Program-made: the position numbers and the translations under genes | Assembly (NCBI GenBank): GCA_019358835.1 | Contig: JAHHIH010000013.1 | Location: forward strand, 101,566 to 165,565 | Length of the DNA: 64,000 nucleotides | Reading direction: 5' to 3' | Origin: Tildeniella torsiva UHER 1998/13D | GTDB lineage: Bacteria; Cyanobacteriota; Cyanobacteriia; Phormidesmidales; Phormidesmidaceae | The notes under the pieces: model-generated | The model's database searches: none | What the model was told of the DNA's origin: nothing | The model's input: the letters and a program-made list of their open reading frames with translations, nothing else | Shown here: in pieces, positions 35,940 through 45,623 of the stretch | How positions within the stretch are numbered: the stretch's first letter is position 1 | How the letters are laid out: every line of letters begins with the position of its first letter

Positions 35940-36286
35940 AGTGAAGTGGCGGATAGAGGGGGAGGGGAAGTCTTGAGTTTTGAGTGTTTGGTTTTGAGTT
36001 TTTGCCGTACATGCTCAATTCAAAGCTTAAAACTCAAAATTCAAAACTTTATTGCACATGTCCTTATTCCATCCACGATACTCCCGTAGCACCTGGGCCA
36101 CCATAGGCAGATAGATGCACGGTGACTTCACCTAGAGGCATAGGCTTAAATCTATGGCATAGGTAGACCCAAAATAGATCCTTTGGTCTTTGTGATGGTT
36201 GCGGGATGCCTAAAGTCCTAGTTAGATACCCACAGACAGGGGAGGCTTGGTAGGCTAGAGCCACTACTGCCCCTAGCGTTCCGCCC
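35940..36286. other. 347-bp gap between gpsA and the copper ATPase
   Basis: Divergent promoter region. The left part (about 35972-36052) is low-complexity AT-rich filler of TTTTGAG and CAAAATT words in both orientations, able to fold back on itself. No operator is recognised. Confidence 0.45.
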
Positions 36287-38695
36287 ATGCAAGTTCTTTC
36301 TCCACAACTTTCTGGTTCAGAAACGGGTTTAGAGCCCTTTAGCCGCCAAACTATTGTGCTCAACGTCAGCGGCATGAAGTGCGCTGGATGCGTGCGTGCG
36401 GTCGAAAGTCGTCTGGCCCAGGTGGATGGGGTGCGATCGGCCACGGTGAACCTGGTGACCGAGGTGGCGGTAGTCGAAACCGAGACGGGCGCGGTGACGG
36501 CGGATCACCTGGCGGAACAGGTGACTCAGGCGGGCTTTGCGGCGACGCCGAGAACCAACGAGGGCGACGGCGACGACCTGACAGCCTGGGTCGAGGCCAA
36601 GCGAACCGAACAACAGCAGCAGGGGCAGCGGCTGGGGGTGGCGATCGCCCTGCTCATCCTTTCCACCATTGGCCACCTGCACCACTTTGGCTGGCTAACG
36701 ATTCCCGTTCTCAGCGACCTGTGGTTCCACGCCCTGCTGGCCACGGGCACCCTGGCGTTTCCTGCCAGAGAAATTCTTGTAGATGGCTGGGCCGGGATGC
36801 GGCGGCTGGCCCCCAATATGAATACCCTGGTGGCCCTGGGCAGCGGCAGCGCCTACCTGGCCAGCGTGGTGGCACTGGTGTTCCCCGGCCTGGGCTGGGA
36901 ATGCTTTTTTGACGAGCCGGTAATGCTGCTGGCATTTATTTTGCTGGGCCGCACCCTAGAGCAGCGAGCCCGGTACCAAGCGGCGGACGCGCTGCGATCG
37001 CTGGTCGAACTCCAGCCCGCCGTGGCCCGGCTGATCTCTGACCCCGCCACCGCTGGGGTGGCCCAAACGGGCGTCGAAGTGCCCGCCCGCTGCCTGCAAG
37101 TGGGGGAATGGGTGCAGGTGCTGCCCGGTGAAAAAATCTCTGCCGACGGCACGGTGGTCTCGGGCCAAAGCACCGTCGATGAGTCGATGCTGACCGGCGA
37201 ATCGATGCCGGTGCTGAAGCAGCCCGGCGACAGCGTGACGGCAGGCACGGTGAACCAGAGCGGGGCGATCGCCCTGCAAGTCACCGGCACTGGCCAAAAC
37301 ACCGTCCTCGCCCAGATGATTCGCCTGGTGGAAACGGCCCAGAGCCGCAAGGCCCCCATCCAGCGGCTGGCGGATGTGATCTCGGGCTACTTCACCTACG
37401 GCGTGCTCACCCTGGCCACGCTCACGTTCCTGTTTTGGTACTTTGTCGGCCTACACCTGTGGCCCAGCGTGATGGATTCGGCCCTGGGTATGGCCCACAT
37501 GGGTCACACCATGACCCATACCTCCTCGACCCTGCTGGTGAGTCTGAAGCTGGCGATCGCGGTGATGGTGGTCGCCTGCCCCTGCGCATTGGGCCTGGCC
37601 ACTCCCACCGCCATTCTGGTCGGCTCGGGGCTGGGGGCCGAGCGCGGCCTGCTCATGCGCGGCGGCGACATTCTGGAAACCACCTACCACCTTGATACCG
37701 TGGTTTTCGACAAAACCGGCACCCTCACCCAGGGCCAGCCGACGGTGACAGCGATCCACATCCTGGCGGATGACCTAACTAAGGCCGACATTGTGCAGCT
37801 CGCTGCCACGGTGGAAAGCGGCACTCGGCATCCCCTTGCGAAGGCAATCCACCAGGCGGCCACAGCGCGAGAATTAGACCTGCTGCCCGCCGATGAGTTT
37901 GATACCCAGGCCGGTCTAGGTGTTGTGGCCCAAGTCACCTGGCGCGAGACGGTGCAACCCTGCGCCCTGGGCAACCAGCAGTGGCTGACCCAGCGGCAGA
38001 TGGTACTGGATGCCGCTGTGCAAGACCGGGCCAAGGCGCTGGCGGAGGCGGGGCAGACGGTGGTGTATGTGGCGCTGGGCGATGCGGTGGTGGGATTGGT
38101 GGCGATCGCCGACCAGCTGCGCCCCGAAGCCGCTGCTGTGGTGGCAGCACTCCAAAACCGGGGGCTACAGGTGCGCGTGCTAACGGGGGATAGAAAGGAA
38201 GTGGCCGGGGCGATCGCAGCCCAGCTCAACCTCAATCCTGACCAAATTACCGCCGAAGTCTCGCCCCAGGGTAAGGTCGATGCGATTCGCCAGCTCCAGG
38301 CCGAGGGGCACACCGTGGCGCTGATGGGCGATGGTATCAATGACGCGCCTGCGATCGCCCAGGCCGATGTCGGCATCAGCCTCCACTCCGGCACCGACAT
38401 CGCCATGGAAACCGCCGATGTCATTCTCATGCAGAATGACCTGACGGGCGTGCTCGATACCCTCACCCTCAGCCGCGCTACCTTCAATAAAATTCGCCAA
38501 AACCTGGCCTGGGCCTTTGCCTATAACCTCGTGGCAATTCCTCTGGCGGCAGGGGTGCTGCTGCCCACCGCCGGAGTCAGCCTCAGCCCCGCAGCAGCAG
38601 GCGGCATGATGGCGTTCAGTTCTGTGGCCGTGGTGGTTAACTCTTTATTATTGCGCCTGTGCCACAGAGAAATATTGTCAAGTATAGATAGGTAG
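36287..38695 (+). CDS. ctaA: copper-transporting P1B-ATPase (CtaA-like)
   Basis: 802 residues. The N-terminal heavy-metal domain has the copper motif GMKCAGC near 25. Eight membrane helices; the CPC ion site is in [19 protein letters not shown] near 430. DKTGTLTQG lies near 474 (phospho-Asp), then [12 protein letters not shown] and [18 protein letters not shown]. CtaA supplies copper for plastocyanin and oxidase in cyanobacteria; the GMKCAGC N-terminus favours CtaA over PacS, by memory only. A His/Met-rich outside loop ([16 protein letters not shown]) precedes the CPC helix. Confidence 0.9.
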   Translation: MQVLSPQLSGSETGLEPFSRQTIVLNVSGMKCAGCVRAVESRLAQVDGVRSATVNLVTEVAVVETETGAVTADHLAEQVTQAGFAATPRTNEGDGDDLTAWVEAKRTEQQQQGQRLGVAIALLILSTIGHLHHFGWLTIPVLSDLWFHALLATGTLAFPAREILVDGWAGMRRLAPNMNTLVALGSGSAYLASVVALVFPGLGWECFFDEPVMLLAFILLGRTLEQRARYQAADALRSLVELQPAVARLISDPATAGVAQTGVEVPARCLQVGEWVQVLPGEKISADGTVVSGQSTVDESMLTGESMPVLKQPGDSVTAGTVNQSGAIALQVTGTGQNTVLAQMIRLVETAQSRKAPIQRLADVISGYFTYGVLTLATLTFLFWYFVGLHLWPSVMDSALGMAHMGHTMTHTSSTLLVSLKLAIAVMVVACPCALGLATPTAILVGSGLGAERGLLMRGGDILETTYHLDTVVFDKTGTLTQGQPTVTAIHILADDLTKADIVQLAATVESGTRHPLAKAIHQAATARELDLLPADEFDTQAGLGVVAQVTWRETVQPCALGNQQWLTQRQMVLDAAVQDRAKALAEAGQTVVYVALGDAVVGLVAIADQLRPEAAAVVAALQNRGLQVRVLTGDRKEVAGAIAAQLNLNPDQITAEVSPQGKVDAIRQLQAEGHTVALMGDGINDAPAIAQADVGISLHSGTDIAMETADVILMQNDLTGVLDTLTLSRATFNKIRQNLAWAFAYNLVAIPLAAGVLLPTAGVSLSPAAAGGMMAFSSVAVVVNSLLLRLCHREILSSIDR

Positions 38696-38860
38696 AGGCA
38701 GTAAGTTTTACTTTCTTCTCACGCTAAAATATAACTATGGTTGCATGGCCTTAAGGTAATTTTTGAGTCTATCGATTAACAAAGACTACTCTCCTTAAAA
38801 TCAGGGAAATTGAGCTTACAGAAAAATCTCCATCACCCAAACAAGGAATTAGAACCTTCC

Positions 38861-40231
38861 ATGCATGTAATTACAGAAACTCCTTATGAGGTTGAAGAGA
38901 CTCAACTAAAGGAAGCTCAAGACTTTGCAAATCGTGTTCAAGAATTAAGAGCTAGTGGAAGGCTCACCCCTGAGGTTCTTGGAAGGCTAAGAAAGTACTT
39001 TAAGATTAAGAATATCTATAACTCAAATGCTATTGAAGGTAGTACTTTGGACGTTGGCGAGACTAGGCTAGTCGTCGAGCAAGGGTTAACAATCAGTGGT
39101 AAGCCTCTCAAAGATCAAGCGGAAGCAAAAAATCTCTCTGCGGCTCTCGATTTTCTAGAAAATCTGGCCCAAAATACAGAAACTCCTATCACCGAAAGAG
39201 ACATAAGACAAATTCACTATCTTGTATTAGCTGATATCAACTCTGACAACGCTGGCAAGTATAGAAATGTTCCTGTAGAAATTAGCGGCTCTGAATTTAA
39301 GCCACCTAATCCTGAGCAAATTGCTGGTGAGATGCATGACTTTAGCGCATGGCTGCAGAAGGCTAGCCTCCCTGGGGAGATTTTCCAACAGGATGAAGCT
39401 ATTCTAGTCGCTAGCGCTGCCCATACTTGGTTCGTAACAATTCATCCTTTCATTGATGGTAATGGACGGGTTGCAAGACTGCTCATGAACCTTCTATTCA
39501 TGCGCTATGGCTTTCCAATTGCTGTTATAACACGCGAGGATCGTTCAAGATATTACGATGCTCTTGAGATCTCTCAATTGTCAAACCTTACAGGATTTGT
39601 TTCTTTGGTTTCTGAATCTCTTCAGGAGAGTCTTGAAGAATACGAGGCAGCAGCTAAAGAGCAAAGAGATACTGAAGAATGGGCTAAGTCAATCGCCAAT
39701 AAATTCAATGAAAAGGAAAGAATAAATGCCTCTAATCACTATGAGGTTTGGAAGAACGCAATGGAGCTTCTCAAAAGTCTGATACGTCAAACTGCCGAGC
39801 TTGTAGACTCAAGCTCTGACATCGGGAAAATATACTTTAGCGATTTTGGTAATCTTGGGTTTGAGAAATATATCTCCTTAAAGAATTACAACTCTGCTAA
39901 GAAGACTTGGTTTTTTAGAATTGATTTTAAGCTTCCAAGTAGAACCGCAAGATATCTGTTTTTTTTCGGATCGCCAAGTAGCCATATGCAGAATTTTGAT
40001 GTAGATGTTACTCTTCACGTATGCAGGGAGGAGCCCACGGATTCATTTAACTATGAACGCCTTGACTTAATAGCCTCATCTAACGTCCCTAATGCCGTTG
40101 AAATTGGCTATAACGCTAAGAATGAAGCTTTTGTAGTCAGAGGAATAAATTCTCAAGTTCGCGAAGAGAAGATTGAATCGCTATGCAGAAATTTCATCAA
40201 GGATGTTGTTGAGAAACATTTCACTAGCTAA
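38861..40231 (+). CDS. Fic-family AMPylator with unknown C-terminal domain
   Basis: 456 residues from the ATG at 38861; an in-frame TTG at 38810 with AGGGAAA upstream would add 17. Class II Fic: inhibitory helix S-x3-E-G in NSNAIEGSTLD near 54, and the complete active motif H195-PFIDGNGR. Fic enzymes usually transfer AMP to Ser/Thr/Tyr of target proteins. The C-terminal 170 residues match nothing I know. Codons are clearly more AT-rich than all neighbours, indicating transfer. Confidence 0.9.
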   Translation: MHVITETPYEVEETQLKEAQDFANRVQELRASGRLTPEVLGRLRKYFKIKNIYNSNAIEGSTLDVGETRLVVEQGLTISGKPLKDQAEAKNLSAALDFLENLAQNTETPITERDIRQIHYLVLADINSDNAGKYRNVPVEISGSEFKPPNPEQIAGEMHDFSAWLQKASLPGEIFQQDEAILVASAAHTWFVTIHPFIDGNGRVARLLMNLLFMRYGFPIAVITREDRSRYYDALEISQLSNLTGFVSLVSESLQESLEEYEAAAKEQRDTEEWAKSIANKFNEKERINASNHYEVWKNAMELLKSLIRQTAELVDSSSDIGKIYFSDFGNLGFEKYISLKNYNSAKKTWFFRIDFKLPSRTARYLFFFGSPSSHMQNFDVDVTLHVCREEPTDSFNYERLDLIASSNVPNAVEIGYNAKNEAFVVRGINSQVREEKIESLCRNFIKDVVEKHFTS

Positions 40232-40668
40232 TGTCAATCAGTTGCGAGAATGAGCATGCGGAGGTCATTGCCGTGCAATTAAATTTGAGCTATCAAATTG
40301 TCAAAAAGAGATTTAGCGTCTAATCGCAGCCGGTGGCATTTTTGTTCACTATAATGTTGAGAACCTAGAGCAAGACATTGCCTACAAAGAACTAATACAT
40401 TTTCAAGAGATTCAGCCGGTCATCTCAAGCGTGATAGAAACTGGATAGCTAGAAGTACAGAACCTCTTCAAATGATCCAAACATTAAACCAATATCTGGT
40501 GAGACTGGCTTCCGTGTTAGCTAGAAATTATACGATCGCATACTCCAAGAGTCAGGCGAAATTTAATCGTTCACCTGGGGGCCTATTAGACCGATCGCAC
40601 TCCTCCAGCCACCCGGTGTTTAACCTGAGGAACCTACAATAGCCTGTAGTGTTTATGCACCCGCACCT
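40232..40668 (+). pseudogene. AT-rich decayed sequence after the Fic gene
   Basis: 437 bp in the same AT-rich style as the Fic gene. A 40-codon stop-bounded frame ending at about 40448 reads GIFVHYNVENLEQDIAYKEL and then IHFQEIQPVIS, with no start codon, so it looks like a gene fragment. The native GC-rich style resumes near 40550. Confidence 0.45.
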
Positions 40669-41322
40669 ATGGATTTTCTCTGCCAGGCGATTATCTTTGA
40701 TGTCGATGGGGTGCTGATTGACTCAGACCTAGTTTCAGAGCGCCACTGGCGGGCCTGGGCCGAACGCCACGGAGTTGACTACGACGCGATCGCCCGCATT
40801 CACCACGGTCGCCCTACGGTAGAGACCATTCGCCAGGTCGCACCCCACGTGGATGCTGCTCAGGAGGCTCACATCAAAGAAACCGCTGAGGCCGACGACA
40901 CTGACGGGCTGATCCTCTACGCCGGAGTGAAGGAGTTGCTGGCTCAGCTGCCGCGCGATCGCTGGGGGGTCGCCACCAGCGGCACTCGCCGCACCGTTTC
41001 CCTGCGCTTTCCCCATCTAGAGTTGCCAGAGCCCTCGGTGATGGTGACCGCCGACGATGTGCGGCGGGGGAAGCCAGCGCCCGATCCCTATTTACTGGTG
41101 GCCGAGCGTCTGGGCATTCCCCCCGCCGACTGCCTGGTAATTGAAGACGCCCCTGCCGGGGTTGAGGCGGCCAAAGCTGCCGGGGCAAAGGTGATTGCGG
41201 TGACGACCACGAACCGGGCCGAAGCTTTGAGGTTGGCGGATGCGATCGCCCCTGCCCTAGCCTCTATTCAAATTAGCGTTGGCCCCCAGGGTTTGCTGGT
41301 TCAGGTGAGCAGTGCAGTATAA
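40669..41322 (+). CDS. HAD-family sugar/polyol phosphatase
   Basis: 217 residues. Motif I FDVDGVLIDSD, motif II GVATSGTRR, motif III Lys in RRGKPAPDPYLL, motif IV VIEDAPAGVEAAKAAG. The cap domain is of the beta-phosphoglucomutase/glycerol-3-phosphatase type. Likely dephosphorylates a small sugar or polyol phosphate; the substrate cannot be told from sequence. Confidence 0.88.
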   Translation: MDFLCQAIIFDVDGVLIDSDLVSERHWRAWAERHGVDYDAIARIHHGRPTVETIRQVAPHVDAAQEAHIKETAEADDTDGLILYAGVKELLAQLPRDRWGVATSGTRRTVSLRFPHLELPEPSVMVTADDVRRGKPAPDPYLLVAERLGIPPADCLVIEDAPAGVEAAKAAGAKVIAVTTTNRAEALRLADAIAPALASIQISVGPQGLLVQVSSAV

Positions 41323-41418
41323 AACATCACCCCAGATGCAGTTTCAGTTTTTGTAACCATCCTGAGCTGGCCACCCCCGTCGCGTAGGTTAGGGGCATAG
41401 CTTTGAGAGGGCCTGAGG

Positions 41419-42789
41419 ATGGAACACCGCTGGAATGTTTGGTTACTAGGCGCAATGGCGGCAGGGGCCCTGCCCCTGGCCCTCGCCAACCCGACGCAGG
41501 CATGGGATCCGATCGCGCCCAACCCCAACGCCAATGCCAACGCCACCCCTACAGAAAGCTCCCCTATGCCACCGATTGTGCAGCGCCAGGCCTTTGATCG
41601 CTACCGGCAGGTGATTGAGCGCACCCAGGCGATGGTGCACGACCCCATCGCCCGCCAGCTGGCAGAATCTTTCGATTTAAACGTGCTCAACGTCACTTGG
41701 GAAGACACCGGGCGCTTCTATGGCTCCTCCGTTGGCCCCAACATCAGCGATATGACCATTCAGGTACAGCAGCAGGATCCTGTGAGCAGGCAGTACCAGC
41801 TGCACCTGATGCCGGTGATTCGCCATCCCAACTTTGAAGACATCAGCGCCGACATTCCCCTGGAGAGCTTTTTTCTCCAGGTGGGCAACGAGAACGGCGA
41901 AGACCTGCGCCGGGTGGCTCTAAGCGAGGTGCTGGGTGATCTGCGCAGCTACCTCAGCACCCCAGATTCTTGGAGCGGGCGGGGGCGATCGCTCCTTGCC
42001 CCCCAGCGCGATAGTCACGTGCTGGTCAGTGCCCAGGCCTGCTTTTTGCCCATTCCCCAAGAAGGTTTGGCCACGTTTAACCCGGTGCTGTTTAACTATC
42101 AGTCACGCCCCGGTGACCCGGCGGTGCTGACCATTCTCGCCACCCGCGAAGGCACCAGCGTTACGGTGATCGACAACCAGCGCGATGGCTTTGAGGCCGG
42201 GCAAACCTGGGGCCAGCGTCTGTTCTTTAACAAAAATGGCGAACGGGCCAGCTTTACCGGCCAGCGCCTCAGCGACTTTCAGGCGGTGGAGAATCCTGGA
42301 CGACCTAGAGAAGTCGTCCAGGATGACACCGAGGGGCTGAACATGGTGCTGCTGATTCAGGTACCCCTCAAACAGCGGGCACCGATGCGGCAGTCATCCT
42401 TGGACAGCACTATGGCCCCTATGGCCGCCGCCCCTGCTATGGAAGCAAACCGTGGCCCCAGCGATGTGGAGGCCGCCGTCATCGGCCATGGCGCGGTGGA
42501 GGGGCCATTCACCGAAATCGACAACTTGGCTATTGAGCGCGACCCCGACTACCCAATTCGGGTCACGGTGCAGTTTTATAAGGCCACCAGCAACGGCGTG
42601 GTGTCAGAGGCAGATATGGCCGAAGTTCGCGAGCAGATCGATCGCGTCTATGCCGAGGCCGACTACGTGGGTAGCCTGGTGGTGGATGGCCCCAGCGATC
42701 GCCCCACCGAGCACGACGGCCCCAAAGATGAACCTGCCGACTGGTGGCAGCGCTTCTGGAAATACCAGCGTAACCTGCGCGATCGCTAG
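41419..42789 (+). CDS. 456-aa secreted protein, unknown
   Basis: Signal peptide (hydrophobic about 8-26, cleavage near QAW), then an Asn/Pro-rich linker and a folded body with an NVTWEDTGRFYGSSVGPNI block. GAGAGG lies 8 nt before the ATG. The second half has low-complexity Met/Ala (DSTMAPMAAAPAMEAN). Codons near 42293-42324 form a perfect 12-bp hairpin. I do not recognise the family. It overlaps prmC by 4 bp. Confidence 0.78.
   Translation: MEHRWNVWLLGAMAAGALPLALANPTQAWDPIAPNPNANANATPTESSPMPPIVQRQAFDRYRQVIERTQAMVHDPIARQLAESFDLNVLNVTWEDTGRFYGSSVGPNISDMTIQVQQQDPVSRQYQLHLMPVIRHPNFEDISADIPLESFFLQVGNENGEDLRRVALSEVLGDLRSYLSTPDSWSGRGRSLLAPQRDSHVLVSAQACFLPIPQEGLATFNPVLFNYQSRPGDPAVLTILATREGTSVTVIDNQRDGFEAGQTWGQRLFFNKNGERASFTGQRLSDFQAVENPGRPREVVQDDTEGLNMVLLIQVPLKQRAPMRQSSLDSTMAPMAAAPAMEANRGPSDVEAAVIGHGAVEGPFTEIDNLAIERDPDYPIRVTVQFYKATSNGVVSEADMAEVREQIDRVYAEADYVGSLVVDGPSDRPTEHDGPKDEPADWWQRFWKYQRNLRDR
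42293..42324. repeat. 12-bp perfect inverted repeat inside a CDS
   Basis: ATCCTGGACGAC, 8-nt loop CTAGAGAA, GTCGTCCAGGAT. It encodes NPGRPREVVQDD of the secreted protein and may be an inserted palindromic element. Confidence 0.75.
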
Positions 42790-43715
42790 GGTTTGGGGGC
42801 GTAGATCGCCTGCACAAAGCGATCGCGCCCCGCCAAATCCAAACAAATTTGAATATCGCGATAGCACCCCTGCGCCTCCAGCAGTTCTCGGACGGCTTCT
42901 CCCTGGCCCGCCATCATTTCCACCAACCAGAGCCCGCCCGGCACGAGGAATTTGGGAGCTTGAGTTGCAAGAATCCTGAGATCATTTAAGCCATCGTCGC
43001 CCCCATCCAACGCACTAGCGGGTTCGTGGTTGATCACCTCGGGTTGCAGCGTCGGCAGCAGCGCCGAGGGAATGTAGGGCGGGTTCGACACCACCGCGCT
43101 GAGCCGCCCACGGTAGGACGTTAATGGTTCAAACCAAGATCCGTTGTAGAACGTGATGCGATTCTGTAAGCCGGCCCGGTTTGCGTTCTCTTGGGCGATC
43201 GCCAGCGCTTCGGCACTAAAATCTACCGCCAAAATTTGCGCTGACGGAAAGGTTTGGGCGAGACCCAGGGCGATCGCGCCGCTGCCGGTTCCCATATCTA
43301 CCCAAATGCCCTGAGCTAGCTGATCGCCAATGGGGCTGCGGGCGATCGCGGCCTCAGCCAAATCGGGGATCAGCTCGGTTTCAGGACGGGGGATCAGCAC
43401 CGCCGGAGACACGGTCAGCATCAGGTCGCGCCAGGGCGTTTCGCCCACCAGGTACTGCATGGGGGTTCGTTGAATAAGGCGCTGCTGCCAGCGATGCTCC
43501 AATTCGGCTAGAGGATAGCGGAGGGCGACGTGCGATTGCGCCTGCACCGTGCCCAGCCTCAGCGCTAGCCGATCCACCTCCGCCACCGCCAGCAGCAGCC
43601 AGTCCACTTCATCAGCGTCAACTCCTGCCGCTTGGGCCTCTGCTAGCGCCTGTTCACGCCAAGCCCACAGCGCAGCCCCTGTCACAGCGCGATCGCCAGC
43701 TGTCATAACCGCCAT
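42786..43715 (-). CDS. prmC: release factor glutamine methyltransferase
   Basis: 309 residues. Methylates the Gln of the GGQ motif in peptide release factors using SAM. N-terminal substrate domain, SAM loop VDMGTGSGAIALGLAQTFP, and catalytic NPPY in VVSNPPYIPSALL. Its stop overlaps the convergent secreted-protein gene in CTAG. Confidence 0.95.
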   Translation of the reverse strand: MAVMTAGDRAVTGAALWAWREQALAEAQAAGVDADEVDWLLLAVAEVDRLALRLGTVQAQSHVALRYPLAELEHRWQQRLIQRTPMQYLVGETPWRDLMLTVSPAVLIPRPETELIPDLAEAAIARSPIGDQLAQGIWVDMGTGSGAIALGLAQTFPSAQILAVDFSAEALAIAQENANRAGLQNRITFYNGSWFEPLTSYRGRLSAVVSNPPYIPSALLPTLQPEVINHEPASALDGGDDGLNDLRILATQAPKFLVPGGLWLVEMMAGQGEAVRELLEAQGCYRDIQICLDLAGRDRFVQAIYAPKP

Positions 43716-43788
43716 CTTCCCTGAACCGTGGGTGCCATACGTCTCCTTGCATTAGCCCAGATGAATGTTGAAAGCCCACGCTACCTTG

Positions 43789-43903
43789 CCAAAATTCTTG
43801 AGGGCAGACACGTGGGTCTGCCCCTACGACCCATCTATCCACGCCAAAATCCAAAATCGCCAATCCAAAATTCTTGAGGGCAGACACGTGGGTCTGCCCC
43901 TAC
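43789..43903. repeat. two 39-bp direct repeats, each a hairpin
   Basis: 43789-43827 and 43865-43903 are identical over 39 bp. Each carries GGGCAGAC and GTCTGCCC around a 6-nt centre (ACGTGG). CCAAAAT-word filler lies between. They fill the gap between prmC and the M15 peptidase; this palindrome type is common in cyanobacterial intergenic DNA (from memory). Confidence 0.9.
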
Positions 43904-43907
43904 ACCC

Positions 43908-45569
43908 CTAATGCGTCCATCGCACCTTAGACCCCCGCGCATCCAAATGCACCAGCGCCGGGAACTGGCTGTAGCGCCCGAGACCCCCCGGCCACCAGGG
44001 ATCTAGAGCCCAGTAGACCTGATTGCCTGTGAGCCCAAGGCAGTAAAAGTCGATGGCATCGCCCACAATATGGCGGCTGCGGGAGGCTCCACCCACCCGG
44101 CGATTGAGCTCAGCCGGGCGGTACCAGCTGGTGATCAGCAATGGCCGACCGATGCGATCGCGGGCCTGCTGAGCCAGGGCGGCTATGCGCACAATGGCAT
44201 CCACCGTGGTCTGGTTGGGGGGCAGGTGAGAGCCACCGCGAGTCGCCTCTGACCAGGTAAAATTGCCGTTGGGCACAATGCTGGCGTCGAGCTGAATGTT
44301 GTTGGGCGTCCACTGCATCGGGCGCGGTGGTTGGGGCGCAGGCACCGGGGCGGGCATAGCCTCGGGCGACGAGGGGGCGGCACGCTCTAGCCGCCGCAGA
44401 TCTTCAAACAGCGACTGAATCGCAGGAATGCGCCCCTCCAGCCGCCGCCAGACCTGCACTAGGTGAATTAAGGCCTCTCGCTGGTCTTCGGTGGGGGTGT
44501 AGGTGGTGGGAATACTGGCCGCAAAGTCGAGCAGGGCGCGATCGAGGGTGCGGGCGGTCATCACCAGGGCCTCTGGGTTGTCGGCGGTTTGCGCCAGGTC
44601 GTCGGGGTTGATCCCCAACTGCTGAATGGCGGTGGTGCGTGAGTCGAGGCCAAACCAGCGACGGTAGCCCTCGGTCAGCGCAAAGCGCAAATCGCCCTGA
44701 CCGTTGTAGAGGTCAGGAATTTTTTGCACAAAAGCGATCAGCGCCGGGTCAATAATCGCCAGGTTGGTTTCGGTGGCAAAGGGGTCGTGGGTCAGCAGCC
44801 AAGCGATCGCCTCTTCCCGTGCATCCATTGCCCGCCACAGCTGCACTAGGCGAATCAGCGCCTCCCGCTGGTTGGGGTAGCCCGTGTAGTAGCGAGCGGC
44901 CGACTGCATAAAGGCCACCAGCGCATTGTCCAGAGCCGCTTCGTCGGGCACCTGGTCAGCCACCGGCACGTTCAGGGCGTCGTACACCGCCGCCGTCGTG
45001 TTGAGCTGTCGCCACAGCCGCACCGCCTCGACCATGGCCTGGCGCTGAAAGTCGAGCCGTCCGTAGTTGGGCGGCACCCTTTCGGCAAAGGCCAGCAGCG
45101 CTGAGTCGAGCTGGCTCAAACTCTGAGGCAGTTGAGCGCCGCTGTAGTCGGCGCTGATGTCTTCGAGGTAGGCCTGGAGCAGGGCGGCGGGGTCGGTGGG
45201 TTCGAGCTGGGCGGAATCGCGATCGCCCTCCGCTGGCGTAAACCCCTTAGCCACCGCCTGCAGAAAGCGATCGCTGTAGCGATCCACGCTGGCATCCCAG
45301 ATGTCGGCCCCGCCCCAGCCCTGCTCGGCAAGTCCGCTGGTGAGGCTGCGCAGGGTGTTGGCCGCGTACTGCACTTGGGCTGCAAAGGTATCGACCTCGG
45401 CCATATCCACCTGGTTCACGGGGGCAATGCCCAGGCCCGTTTCGCCGTCGGCAAGCTGGGGCTGACCTTGCACCGCATAGAGAGCCGCCAAGATGGGCTT
45501 GTGCACCCCCGTTCGGCCCCCTTCCACTAGATAGTAATAGTTGCGCTGATCGGGTGCTAACGTGCTCAT
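43908..45569 (-). CDS. M15-type D,D-peptidase with four internal helical repeats
   Basis: 553 residues from the ATG at 45569. An N-terminal domain (about 10-130, with TGVHKPILAALYAVQG) precedes four repeats starting near 154, 213, 273 and 342 with the pattern LD-x-ALLAF ... QREALIRLVQLWR. A Pro-rich linker (about 415-435) leads to a C-terminal M15_3 zinc peptidase with SRHIVGDAIDF and LVHLDARG. It should cleave D-Ala-containing cell-wall peptides. No signal peptide is seen. It is divergent from the HAD gene (54 bp). Confidence 0.85.
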   Translation of the reverse strand: MSTLAPDQRNYYYLVEGGRTGVHKPILAALYAVQGQPQLADGETGLGIAPVNQVDMAEVDTFAAQVQYAANTLRSLTSGLAEQGWGGADIWDASVDRYSDRFLQAVAKGFTPAEGDRDSAQLEPTDPAALLQAYLEDISADYSGAQLPQSLSQLDSALLAFAERVPPNYGRLDFQRQAMVEAVRLWRQLNTTAAVYDALNVPVADQVPDEAALDNALVAFMQSAARYYTGYPNQREALIRLVQLWRAMDAREEAIAWLLTHDPFATETNLAIIDPALIAFVQKIPDLYNGQGDLRFALTEGYRRWFGLDSRTTAIQQLGINPDDLAQTADNPEALVMTARTLDRALLDFAASIPTTYTPTEDQREALIHLVQVWRRLEGRIPAIQSLFEDLRRLERAAPSSPEAMPAPVPAPQPPRPMQWTPNNIQLDASIVPNGNFTWSEATRGGSHLPPNQTTVDAIVRIAALAQQARDRIGRPLLITSWYRPAELNRRVGGASRSRHIVGDAIDFYCLGLTGNQVYWALDPWWPGGLGRYSQFPALVHLDARGSKVRWTH

Positions 45570-45623
45570 AGCGTGCCTTAAGCCATCATGGCCTGTCCAC
45601 AGTAACCACAAAGTGTAAACTCG

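Noticed and set aside
35972..36052. Promoter array in AT-rich sequence before the copper ATPase
   Set aside because: The words are simple CAAAATT/TTTTGAG filler as in other cyanobacterial gaps; no paired -35/-10.
36064..36444. 126-codon minus-strand frame across the copper ATPase start
   Set aside because: Overlaps the certain HMA domain antisense; no supporting features.
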